Shown: piece after piece, positions 53,364 through 64,000 of the stretch
How positions within the stretch are numbered: the first letter of the stretch is position 1
How the letters are laid out: each line of letters begins with the position of its first letter
Assembly (NCBI RefSeq): GCF_963678635.1
Contig: NC_087064.1
Span: 59,282,338 to 59,346,337, forward strand
Direction: 5' to 3'
Source of the DNA: Symsagittifera roscoffensis
Lineage: Eukaryota; Xenacoelomorpha; Acoela; Convolutidae
Length of the DNA stretch: 64,000 nucleotides
Made by a program: the position numbers and the translations under genes
The notes under the pieces: generated by a model
Database searches by the model: none
What the model saw: only the letters and a program-made list of their open reading frames with translations
Told to the model about the DNA's origin: nothing

Positions 53364-56245
53364 CCGCTCACTGAAAGACCAGCTTGATCTCTAGTCGTTG
53401 CTTCGTCAGCAAAAACGTCGGAAACGCTTCATATCGTGGATCGGCTACGCCGTGTTTTAAACTTTCGCGTAGTTCTCGTGCTCAGCCGAGGAATCTTAGT
53501 TGTTACTCCTAACAAGTGTTTACGCTGTTTGCCTTGTGATAAAAAAAAATCGACAGCAATGCACAAGTTCCAAATTAAATTCAAAAAAACTTGCTCAAGC
53601 CTACTCATTCAACTCTTTTAATATCAAAAAATATCCCTTCAATCTCGTAGAGATACTTTTAGTGACTCAGCTCAAGGTACACGAAGGGCCTGCTTAGTGT
53701 TAAGATATTGCTAACTCCACTCAGTTACCTGGTATAACAATATCACAATATTTTACAGGATATTATAACAACACACAAAACACATCTGATAACTAGTTAA
53801 AAATACCCTTTAGGTGACAGCGATTTTTTTGTTCACTATCACTTTACTGCTACAGACGTATCAAATCTTAGCCTCGTTTCAAATTAAACGAGCAGTGATG
53901 GTTTCAGTAACAGGTAATTAAAACTTAGTCTTAAAAAGACTTCCCTCGATTGGAACACTCCAAAAGAACGAAGCCCAGGACACAGTCTTCTCAAGTGAGT
54001 GTGTCTTGTCTAATACCATCACCGAGGTCTTCTTTTAGGTGTCTTGCGATTGCCCGAGCTGTCCTTCCAAGTAGCTCAAGGCAACCTCTGATCGAAAGTT
54101 TCAAAAGTCTATGAAAAAGCTCCCCCACACCTGGACAGCTCCAAGTGCACGAGAGCAGGGAACAACTTTTCTTCTCAAGTGAGCGTGTCTTGCCTAATAC
54201 ACTCACCGAGGACTTCTTTTATATGTTCCCGGATTGCCCAAGCTTTCCTACTAAGTAGCTCAAGGCAACCACACAACCAAAATAACAATCAAAAAAATTT
54301 GTTCGGGTACTTCTGATGTAGAATCCAAAGTTGATCGGTATTTTCCGGTTCAACTGGGCTCCTAAGTTCACTCCGGGAGGTTATTTTAACTTCTTCGGAG
54401 GGTTGCGTGGAAAATTTCTACCAAGGATGGTTGCTAAGGGGCTCAGCTGACTCCGGAGGATTACTTCGGAGGGTTCCCTAAAAATCAAAAAAACGGTCGA
54501 TTTTACCTCTGTAAAGCCTCCAATTGCACCCTAAATGACTTAAAACTAGGTTAGCTGACGCGGTAAACTTTCCCAGTAGCATAAAAAGGTGATCTTATAA
54601 AAAAAATTTAGCCGCTCTGAGGGTTCCCGAAAATTCAAAAAACTTTTTCTTTCCTCAAGTTATCGAGCCAATAACGGTCGCGGCCTAAGAAAGTGATAAA
54701 ATAAACGTCGACTTATGGTACCAAAATCATTCCGATCGGTTGGCTAGTCTTCGAGAATTTGCCAGAAACGCGTTCGTCATAATTGCCTTTTCACCACCAA
54801 TACAGGATCTGAAAGACTTTTTCCGCAATTTTCAATGAAAATGACTTAAAAAAATAGAAACGAGCGTAGTAGCCCCGTACAAGACTGGAATATTGCAAAA
54901 AATTGGATCAAAGTTGGTTTGGAAATAAACATTTGGCCAAAAACTATCAAATTTGGACCCTCCGATTCCTTCCTTTATCTATATTTACGTTGTTAGTTCT
55001 ATCCACGGAGCTATTCGGAGGGTTACTCAAAAATCTTTCTAGCAACCGAACACGTTATGCAAGCACACTCCTAACACAAAATTTTTTGTATCGCTCTAAC
55101 TCCAAAAACTCAAAAACTTGATCCTCAAAAACATATTGACGAAATTCGGAAAATTACAAAAATTTTGATCGAAAAAATTTTGTCTTCGCCAACCTCTATT
55201 AAGCCTTTTTCGGCGCAACTTCTTTAGTTAGGGGGGTTGACATACGTAGTGGCTCACTGTACACAAGCGTTTGCTGTTCGGAAAAGTTCGGATATCTGAA
55301 ATTTTGGGGTTGGACAGTTTGGTCGAAAATCAGTAAATTTCGACAAAATTGGGGTGTTTTCGGGTCTAAATAAGAGATAAGTAATATATAGTAAGGATAA
55401 TAATTTTTTAGTAGTCGTTAATCAAAATTACTATACCCTCGTTTGCATCGAAATACCCGAATTAAGATCCTTAAAACGGAAATTCGCAATCGATGGAGGG
55501 AAATTGGACCGTGCCAATTGTGCCCCCCACCACTTAAGTTTCAATGAAATAGTACCCGAACGATACTAAAATTGTGCCAACGATACCCAACAGTCGTTGT
55601 GGATGTTGTCCCTGATGCCCCTGTTGAGTCTGGAACACGTCGGTCAGCTTGCCACTCTACCCTCCGGTCACCGGCAAAATCACCATTAGCGTGCTTGAAT
55701 ACTCAAATAACACTCAAGGGAGGGTACCTAACTCGCCGCCAAAACATTCAATCTTTCGATCAGAAATGATATAAATCAATCTGAAACAAAAACAAATAGG
55801 AAGGTCAGATCGCATCTCGTCCGAAATTAACATATAGACCATCACTTTATGTTTTTTTTGTTTTGGTCTTTTTTTGGATTTCTTACTGTTTGTTGTATTT
55901 TTTTTGTTTTCAAACAAATTGTTTTTGGCTTTTTCTTGGTTATACACATTTTTTGTTTTTTTACGCTTTTTCTTTAATGGTTTTTGTTCCCGGGACCTTG
56001 GGATAAGCGGGCTCAGGACTTCCCACTTAACCCTCCGGCCCCCGGAATTTTTGGTCTTAACTAGGTTAAAAAGTTAAATAGTACTGGGCGGAGGATCGGC
56101 ACCTTCCCCCTAGTACAACAAAGGTCATTAAGGCCTCTAACTCGGGCATACGCCCGGAGCGGAGGGTTCGTCGCTGAAACGCTTGCTGATCATGATGGTC
56201 TTAAGCCTTTGACAGGCCCACCCAGGAGCGCCATAAAAACGTCTA
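53364..56245. other. Leader of the LTR element, containing a diverged 2.67-kb-repeat copy
   Basis: No coding frame is convincing. From 53649 to about 55880 the sequence matches the tandem unit at 59411-61995, with a deletion of about 380 bases (unit positions 60150-60530 are missing at about 54366). From 55880 to 56245 it has T-rich DNA, a short GC-rich tract and the candidate primer-binding site. Confidence 0.65.
56215..56233 (-). other. Candidate primer-binding site
   Basis: On the minus strand TGGCGCTCCTGGGTGGGCC begins 12 bases downstream of the 5' LTR end. It starts with TGG, the complement of the CCA tail of tRNAs, and is followed by a GC-rich segment suited to pairing with a tRNA acceptor/T-arm. 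The tRNA is not identified, and a 12-base gap is longer than typical. Confidence 0.4.
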
Positions 56246-57130
56246 TGTAGCATTCGCCTAAATACTACACAGTGACGGAGCGTAGAAAAAGTACCTATAG
56301 ACGACTGGCCGGCGTCAGTTACCTAAATTCTACTCGTTTTTCACCGTCTCGACCTAGCCAGTTAATTTTTTGGTCTGATTCGAGCTAAGCAAAAAGTTAC
56401 TATTTTCAGGCCATCAGTCAAACGACTTTTAATCAGCTTCCGTTTACATGCGAAGACAACCACATAGCTGGATCTCGGATCCCCAGACTACGTGATTGCT
56501 ACTAAAAACAGGGCTCGAATATCCTAATTTACTATGATCTTGGTGACAGTTCTATGTTAAATCCATTGGAGATGGATGACTCTTTCCTCTTTCTAGCTAC
56601 TCATATTCTAAAATAACAAATAATACCGGTGTTAATTCATAGGTTTATGTCATCAGAGTAGCTAAAAAGTCAGTTTATTACAGTCCTCCGCCATATGATG
56701 TCTCTGGGGGGCCGAACTTCCGATTCGTGCTTTTTCTGTAATAACATCGTTTTTACTCTCAGTTCGTGGCACGGGAGGCTACTGCTCCTTCCTTCTTCCC
56801 CACTGAAGCCTTCTTTCAGTCTCTTGTCTCCAATTAGTTGTCTTATCGTGCGTGGTCGTCACGATAAAAGGCTTCGTGTTTTCTTCTATTTTTCCGACCG
56901 TCTGTCTCTTGCTAAATCGGTTGTTGTTGTGTTTTTTGTCCATTTTTAACCAAAAATTGCCTTTTCCCGGTATTTCTCAGAAATAGACTTTCTGCATTCG
57001 AATTTTTGAAAACTAAAAATACCAGAATCTTCTAGCCTTTTTTTCAAAAATACATGACCATTAAAGCCTCTAATGTCGTTTTTGTGATGCGGCTGAAGGT
57101 TTCGCTGTGCCAATCCGGGGGAATGGCACA
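56246..57130 (-). repeat. LTR, 5' copy (885 bp)
   Basis: Begins TGTAGCATTCGCC and ends GGGGAATGGCACA on the plus strand. It is collinear with 21523-22408 over its whole length. The sequence immediately beyond 57130 belongs to the interrupted RT gene. Confidence 0.85.
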
Positions 57131-58830
57131 TCTCTATTTCAAAATCATGGCATACTTCGTCCAGGAGTGTCGCAAAGGTATCGCGAATTACATTATGTCT
57201 TAGGTGAGTGTATCCACCGTTGGGACAGTATAGAGAGTGGTCAGTGTGAACAGTTTTCCACATGGGCATGTATGTGGAGAGTTTGGTGCTTCCCATCCAT
57301 ATCTCAGATGTAATCAATCTTTAAACTCTGATTTCTTGAGGAAAAAATTGTATCTTTTTAAGGGAAGCTTGCTTAGCCAATTCGATGCTCCTTTCTGTGA
57401 TGCTAGATTTATTGACAGTTTTTTTTCTAAAGAGCAGTTTTCCATAATTTTAGGCGTTTTTGAGAGTGTGATGTTCTGTCTCTCAGTTTTGATGTTTCTA
57501 TTTATTATTTATCAGAGTTTGCTCCCTTTCAGCTATTTCTGGATAACTGTTTTCTAACGGATCACAAATGGCTTGTGACCACTAATTTTTTCTTGAAATT
57601 TCCGTGTTACTGAGGAGGTATAATCCTGCCATTGTTAATGGTAGTACAAAAAGGTTGCGATCTTCATCGGTTAAATGGTTTTTATCAGTAATACTAGGAA
57701 GTAGCTAATGTCTTACATTTTTCCGAATTTCATCCATTTTCTTAAATGCTTCAGGAGTTATTTTGGTTAAAAAGCTTAATTTAATTCGAACTCCCATGTG
57801 AAGCAGGAGTACGCATTCGTCGGTGATGTTTTAGCTCTTTTGGAAAGCTTTTCAGTTAGGGTAGCTGTCTTTTCAATTTCGCTTTGCTTTGTATTTATCG
57901 CATGCTGATGATGTTCCTATAACCAATCCAAGGACTCTAAAACCGTCTACCATTGTAATATTGTTCCTTCGAATACTTTTATGGCGCTGTCACGACGGTT
58001 TTTTTTATGAGTTGGTACTTTGAAGGCTTTACATTGTATCCGAAAGCCTTTCCGTGCACATCCAGGTTGTCCAGTAATGCACGGAGACTCTTAAGATCAC
58101 CTGCAGCGCTTCCATTATCTGCGTACCATTTTTGGGTGACATTTAGTTTTTGCAGGAGCTCAATTAGTGGGATTATCCCAATTCCGTACATAGCCATTGC
58201 GAGGGGATCAACTTCCGTTGTGCCTTCGGTAGATGTCAAAACCGTGTTATTGACATATTGATTTGAGAGACGTTTATATGATTTGGCCAGCGCATGATGT
58301 AGCGCCGGACAAAGGATTTCTACATTTTTTAGAGCAAGTTCTCTATTGAGCGAGTTGAAGGCATTTTTTGCATCAATAAGTAGTATGGCGTCCGTTTCCG
58401 GTTTCTCAAACTCGTTCCTCAAGCTGCGGATAGCATATTCGATTACACACTTCTGGCCTAAGCAGAGTTGGAATTTTTTTCCGAGATTTTAGGATCTGAT
58501 TTTATACATTGGATGATTGTTTTGCCAATTATTCTTCTCAGAACTTCGCCGTACCCCTGAGTTTTTGTCCAGAGGTATCAGGCGACACGAGTTGTACGCC
58601 GTTAGGTTTTCATGGGGAGAACTTTAGTTGCTATTGTATAGGATAGTTTAGCAATTGTTTTGCAAAGCTGAATGGATGTCTGGTTGAAATGAGTTAAAAT
58701 CATTCTCCATTCGCACGCATCTAGACCTGAGGGACCGTGGCTTCCGTGCGTTTTCAGGGTTGATTTTTGAACTGTCTTGGCGTTTATTTGTTCAAATATA
58801 GAGGGGTTGTATGGCTTTGTGTCTTTACTT
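57131..58830 (-). pseudogene. 5' fragment of second RT element (active site YADN)
   Basis: The minus strand shows the RT N-terminal region (GPSGLDACEWRMILTHFNQ near 58735), then ETDAILLIDAKNAFNSLNRE (first Asp) and GTTEVDPLAMAMYGIGIIPL. The active-site box is QKWYADNGSAAGDL, where YADD has become YADN. DVHGKAFGYNVKPSKYQLI follows. After several frame changes 57317-57131 carries a segment of the type GGYTHLRHNVIRD and EVCHDFEIE, cut by the 5' LTR. The nuclease-like end of the same gene is at 20999-21522. The gene is dead by several lesions. Confidence 0.8.
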
Positions 58831-59325
58831 ACTTCAGTTATATAGTTAGTGTTCGCTGTTTTGGCTTGAGGGTGTTTTTTTTCAGTAAAATGATTTCGTT
58901 TAGGGGAAGTACTCCTTTCATTTTCTTGTCTGAAAGGCAGCCAATGGCGGCAGATATTTTGCCTGTACTCATTAGTTTATCGAATTGCTTAACTTCCTCA
59001 TTTACTTCAGACTTCTTCTGTTTTGATGTCTAAACTGGAGATCTTTCGCTTCAGAGAAAAATTCGTCTAATAGGCCTTGCTTCCATAAATTATGCGGCGG
59101 CTTAGTGTTTTAGAATTTGATCCGTTTGTTTCTGATTTAATTTTGGGGAGCAGCAGATGTGGGAGAATCATTGCTGCTTTCATTGCGAAGTTAGAAATTG
59201 GTGTTTCTTCTCTTAATGACAACAGGTGCTGGTTCAGTAATTCTATGAATTGGAAACCGGGCTTGTTCTTGTTTAGAATTATGAAGCAAGGTTTCCAGTT
59301 AACGACTTTTTTTTAATATATGCCG
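58831..59325. other. Degraded sequence, no gene recognised
   Basis: Only short frames occur (58767-59033 and 59092-59316 on the plus strand). They look like complements of decayed upstream RT-element sequence. Nothing more can be supported. Confidence 0.4.
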
Positions 59326-61999
59326 TTTATTTAAATTCAAGTTCTTGGTCGATAAGTTTGCAGGAGTCGAAGGGGGCTGTAGTCATTGTTGGGGGCGATG
59401 GATAAAATTGGGAGATAATATTAGTGATTCAGCTCAAGTTACACAAAGGGCCTGCTTAGTGTTAAGACATTACTTACTCCACTCAGTTACCTGGTATAAA
59501 ACTATCCCAAATTTTCACAGGTTATTATAACAATACACAAAACACAATTGATAATTAGATAAAAACACCCTTTAGGTGACAGCGATCTTTTTATTCAGTA
59601 TTACATTACCGCTACATACCTATCAAATCACTGCCTTGTTTAAAATCAAACAAAATTTTATAAAAGAGCAGTGATGGTTTCAGTAACAGATAATTAAAAT
59701 TTAGTCTTAAAGAAAAAGACTTCCCTCAATTGGAACACCCCAAAAGAACGAAGCCCAGGAGACTGTCTTCTCAACTGATTGTGTCTTGTCTAATACACTC
59801 ACCGAGTTCTTCTTTTAGTTGTCCTGCGATTGCCCGAGCTGTCCTACTAAGTAGCTCAAGGCAACCTCTGATCGAAAATTTCTGAAGTCTATGGAAAAGC
59901 TCCCCCACACCCGGACAGTGCACGAGAGTAGGGAACAACTTTTCTTCTCAAGTGAGTGTGTCTTGCCTAATACACTCACCGAGGCCTTCTTTTATATGTT
60001 CCCGGATTGCCCGAGCTTTCCTAATAAGTAGCTCAAGGTAACCACACAACCAAATAACAATAAAAAAAAGTTTGTTCGGGTACTTCTGATAAACCCGAAC
60101 TAGAATCCAAAGTTGATCGCAAATTTCCGGGTCAACTGGGCACCTAAGGTCCCAATATGTACACTCCGTTAGTAGTTGACCTTCTATTCCGACCTTAAAT
60201 GGATATCTTTAAGATGTTCAAACTGCCCTAGGGGTTATCTCTAAAACTTCACTAAGGAGGGTTGTTAAGAGGCTTAAGTCACTCCGGAGGGTTACTTCGG
60301 AGGGTTTTTAAGACACTCACCTTACTCTGGAGGGTTACCTCGGAGGATACCTTAGTCACGTAAGTAACTTCGGAGGGTCCCCTTAATTTCACTAAGGAGG
60401 GTCGATAGGAGGCTTAATACGGTCCGGAGGGTTGCTTCGGAGGATTCCTTCAAAAAACTAAATTTTTCAAGTTTCTCTTAGAAAGGTCTCCAACTAGTCT
60501 CAGAAAGTGTCAAAACAAGCTAAATTCACTCCGGGAGGTTATTTTAACTTCTTCGGAGGGTTGCGTGGAAAATTTCTACCAAGGATGGTTGCTAAGGGGC
60601 TCAGCTGACTCCGGAGGATTACTTCGGAGGGTTCCCTAAAAATCAAAAAAACGGTCGATTTTACCTCTGTAAAGCCTCCAATTGCACCCTAAATGACTTA
60701 AAACTAGGTTAGCTGACGCGGTAAATTTTCCCAGTAGCATAAAAAGGTGATCTTATAAAAAATTTTAGCCGCTCGGAGGGTTCCCGAAAATTTGGACCCT
60801 CCGAACCAACAAATTCATAAAACTTTTTTCCCTCAAGTTACTGAGCCCAAAACGATCGCGGCCTAAGAAAGTGATAAAAAAAACGTCGACTTATGCTACC
60901 AAAATTTTTCCGATCGGTTGGCTAGTCTTCGAGAAATTGCCAGAAACGCGTTCGTCAAATTTGCCTTTTCACCACCTATACAGGTTCTCAAAGACTTTTT
61001 CCGCAACTTTTATTGAAAATGACTTTAAAAAATAGAAACGAGCGTAGTAGCCCCGTACGAGACTGGAATATTGCAAAAAAGTGGATCAAAGATGGTTTAG
61101 AAATAAAAATTTGGCCAAAAAAATTTTCAAATTCGGACCCTCCGATTCCTTCCATTTCCTATCTCTACGTTGTTAGTTCTATCCACGGAGCTAATCGGAG
61201 GGTTACTCAAAAATCTTTCCAGCAACTGAGCACGTTATGCTAGCACGCTCCTAACACAAAAAATTTTATCGCTTTTCCTCTAAAAATTCAAAAACTCGAT
61301 CCTCAAAACCTATTGACGAAATTCGGAAAATTACAAAAAGTTTGATCGAAAAAATTTGGTTTTCGCCAACCTCTATTAAGCCTTTTTCCGCGCAGTTTCT
61401 TTAATTAGGGGGATCGAACTACGTAGTAACTCACTGTACAGAAGCTTTTGCTGTTCGGAAAAGCTCGGATATCTGAAATTTTGGGGTTGACAGTTTGGTC
61501 GAAAATCAGTACTTTTCGACAGAATTGGGGTGTTTCTCGGGTCTAAATAGGAGATAAGTAATATAAAGCAGGATAATAATCAATTAGTAGTCGTTGATCA
61601 ATAATACTATACCCTCGTTTGCACTAAAATTCCCGAATTAAGTCCCTAAACTCGGAAATTCACAATCGATGGAGGGTGCAATCGGACCGCGCCATTTGTG
61701 CCCCCCACCACTTAAGTTTTAAAGAAATAGTACCCAAACGATACTAAAATTGTTTCAACGATACCCAACAGTCGTTATGAATGTTGTCCCTGATGCCTCT
61801 GTTGAGTCTGGAACACGTCGGTTAGCTTGCCACTCTACCCTCCGGTCACCGGCAAAATCAGCATTAACGTGCTTAAATATTCAAATAACACTCAAATAAC
61901 ATTCTGAAACAATAACAAATAGGACGGTCAGATCGCATCTCGTCCGGAAATAACATATAAACCGTCACTTTATGTTTTTGATCGTTTTTGGTCTTTTTT
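59326..61999 (+). repeat. 2674-bp tandem repeat, unit 1
   Basis: Positions 59327 onward recur 2674 bases later at 62001 onward with only a few substitutions (for example TTGGGAGATA at unit start versus TTGCGAGATA). Inside the unit there is an imperfect direct duplication of about 130 bases (59755-59865 and 59940-60043, containing TCTAATACACTCACCGAG and GCCCGAGCT). A cluster of CGGAGGGTT-type motifs lies at 60250-60620. No coding function is seen; the frames at 59345 and 61013 are short. Confidence 0.9.
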
Positions 62000-64000
62000 T
62001 TTATTTAAATTCAAGTTCTTGGTCGATAAGTTTGCAGGAGTCGAAGGGGGCTGTAGTCATTGTTGGGGGCGATGGATAAAATTGCGAGATAATATTAGTG
62101 ATTCAGCTCAAGTTACACAAAGGGCCTGCTTAGTGTTAAGACATTACTTACTCCACTCAGTTACCTGGTATAACACTATCCCAAATTTTCACAGGTTATT
62201 ATAACAATACACAAAACACAATTGATAATTAGATAAAAACACCCTTTAGGTGACAGCGATCTTTTTATTCAGTATTACATTACCGCTACATACCTATCAA
62301 ATCACTGCCTTGTTTAAAATCAAACAAAATTTTATAAAAGAGCAGTGATGGTTTCAGTAACAGATAATTAAAATTTAGTCTTAAAGAAAAAGACTTCCCT
62401 CAATTGGAACACCCCAAAAGAACGAAGCCCAGGAGACTGTCTTCTCAACTGATTGTGTCTTGTCTAATACACTCACCGAGTTCTTCTTTTAGTTGTCCTG
62501 CGATTGCCCGAGCTGTCCTACTAAGTAGCTCAAGGCAACCTCTGATCGAAAATTTCTGAAGTCTATGGAAAAGCTCCCCCACACCCGGACAGTGCACGAG
62601 AGTAGGGAACAACTTTTCTTCTCAAGTGAGTGTGTCTTGCCTAATACACTCACCGAGGCCTTCTTTTATATGTTCCCGGATTGCCCGAGCTTTCCTAATA
62701 AGTAGCTCAAGGTAACCACACAACCAAATAACAATAAAAAAAAGTTTGTTCGGGTACTTCTGATAAACCCGAACTAGAATCCAAAGTTGATCGCAAATTT
62801 CCGGGTCAACTGGGCACCTAAGGTCCCAATATGTACACTCCGTTAGTAGTTGACCTTCTATTCCGACCTTAAATGGATATCTTTAAGATGTTCAAACTGC
62901 CCTAGGGGTTATCTCTAAAACTTCACTAAGGAGGGTTGTTAAGAGGCTTAAGTCACTCCGGAGGGTTACTTCGGAGGGTTTTTAAGACACTCACCTTACT
63001 CTGGAGGGTTACCTCGGAGGATACCTTAGTCACGTAAGTAACTTCGGAGGGTCCCCTTAATTTCACTAAGGAGGGTCGATAGGAGGCTTAATACGGTCCG
63101 GAGGGTTGCTTCGGAGGATTCCTTCAAAAAACTAAATTTTTCAAGTTTCTCTTAGAAAGGTCTCCAACTAGTCTCAGAAAGTGTCAAAACAAGCTAAATT
63201 CACTCCGGGAGGTTATTTTAACTTCTTCGGAGGGTTGCGTGGAAAATTTCTACCAAGGATGGTTGCTAAGGGGCTCAGCTGACTCCGGAGGATTACTTCG
63301 GAGGGTTCCCTAAAAATCAAAAAAACGGTCGATTTTACCTCTGTAAAGCCTCCAATTGCACCCTAAATGACTTAAAACTAGGTTAGCTGACGCGGTAAAT
63401 TTTCCCAGTAGCATAAAAAGGTGATCTTATAAAAAATTTTAGCCGCTCGGAGGGTTCCCGAAAATTTGGACCCTCCGAACCAACAAATTCATAAAACTTT
63501 TTTCCCTCAAGTTACTGAGCCCAAAACGATCGCGGCCTAAGAAAGTGATAAAAAAAACGTCGACTTATGCTACCAAAATTTTTCCGATCGGTTGGCTAGT
63601 CTTCGAGAAATTGCCAGAAACGCGTTCGTCAAATTTGCCTTTTCACCACCTATACAGGTTCTCAAAGACTTTTTCCGCAACTTTTATTGAAAATGACTTT
63701 AAAAAATAGAAACGAGCGTAGTAGCCCCGTACGAGACTGGAATATTGCAAAAAAGTGGATCAAAGATGGTTTAGAAATAAAAATTTGGCCAAAAAAATTT
63801 TCAAATTCGGACCCTCCGATTCCTTCCATTTCCTATCTCTACGTTGTTAGTTCTATCCACGGAGCTAATCGGAGGGTTACTCAAAAATCTTTCCAGCAAC
63901 TGAGCACGTTATGCTAGCACGCTCCTAACACAAAAAATTTTATCGCTTTTCCTCTAAAAATTCAAAAACTCGATCCTCAAAACCTATTGACGAAATTCGG
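62000..64000 (+). repeat. 2674-bp tandem repeat, unit 2 (cut by window end)
   Basis: Collinear with 59326-61326, near identical, continuing past the window. The high identity implies a very recent duplication or homogenisation. Confidence 0.9.

Larger units (their letters stand above)
21523..57130 (-). mobile_element. Giant LTR retrotransposon (35.6 kb) with Ty3/gypsy gag-pol, macro-like and SGNH-like modules
   Basis: The borders are a pair of direct repeats of 886 bp (21523-22408) and 885 bp (56246-57130), both TG...CA, with diverged but continuous alignment. All recognised internal coding is on the minus strand, so the right repeat is the 5' LTR. A tRNA-complement-like TGGCGCTCCTGGGTGGGC lies 12 bases inside it; a purine tract GGGGAG lies just inside the 3' LTR. 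The outer flanks are two halves of the same RT gene. No perfect target duplication remains (flanks on the minus strand AGCC versus AGA). About 12.5 kb is internal duplication, so the progenitor would have been roughly 22-23 kb. Nested insertion of a separate gypsy element is the alternative. Confidence 0.75.

Noticed and set aside
59345-59530. Short genes inside the 2674-bp tandem repeat (also 61013-61243)
   Set aside because: Only 61-76 codons, repeated with the unit, no family resemblance and no conserved frame in the leader copy.
1-64000. tRNA, rRNA or CRISPR features
   Set aside because: No cloverleaf, ribosomal segment or regularly spaced palindromic repeat with unique spacers was recognised by eye; the tandem arrays have no spacers.

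Overview
This window is eukaryotic repeat-rich DNA, almost certainly from an invertebrate animal genome. Every coding region I can name belongs to a mobile element, and most are broken by stops or frameshifts. I see no single-copy host gene, rRNA, tRNA, CRISPR or bacterial operon. The mix of a Maverick/Polinton, CR1/jockey-like LINEs and a gypsy-like LTR element fits many invertebrates. A nematode is possible, but I cannot prove the taxon from sequence alone.

Layout. (1) 1-767 and 18054-20953 are two halves of one minus-strand non-LTR retrotransposon: three ORFs, the third with endonuclease and reverse transcriptase (RT). It is split by (2) a complete 17.28 kb Maverick/Polinton at 768-18047. 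The Maverick has terminal inverted repeats of about 210-240 bp, a perfect 6-bp target duplication (CGTGCA), and the family's hallmark genes: protein-primed family B DNA polymerase on the plus strand; and on the minus strand cysteine protease, major and minor capsid proteins, a small basic protein, retroviral-type integrase, FtsK/HerA-type ATPase, small membrane proteins, a DEDD-exonuclease-like protein and two PC4-like proteins. Nearly every gene carries a stop or frameshift, so the copy is dead.

(3) 20999-21522 and 57131-58830 are two halves of a second RT element whose last domain looks like a PD-(D/E)XK nuclease. It is split by (4) a very large LTR element at 21523-57130. Its direct terminal repeats (886 and 885 bp) start with TG and end with CA. 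Read on the minus strand it has: 5' LTR, candidate primer-binding site, leader of about 2.9 kb, Ty3/gypsy gag-protease-RT-RNase H-integrase, a macro-domain-like tail, then a separate 9 kb coding block with one or two SGNH/GDSL-hydrolase-like modules, a purine-rich tract and the 3' LTR. About 12.5 kb of it (40.5-53.1 kb) is a mosaic of repeated, reordered gag-pol pieces joined at recurring junctions, beside a more complete copy at 32.4-40.5 kb. Whether the SGNH block and the gypsy block were one transcription unit is inference.

(5) 59326-64000 is a tandem repeat with a 2674-bp period (one unit plus a cut second unit). A diverged, partly deleted copy lies in the leader of the LTR element at 53649-55880. 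The strongest leads are the macro-like and SGNH-like modules on a giant gypsy-like element, the two PC4-like paralogues in the Maverick, and the clean double nesting.
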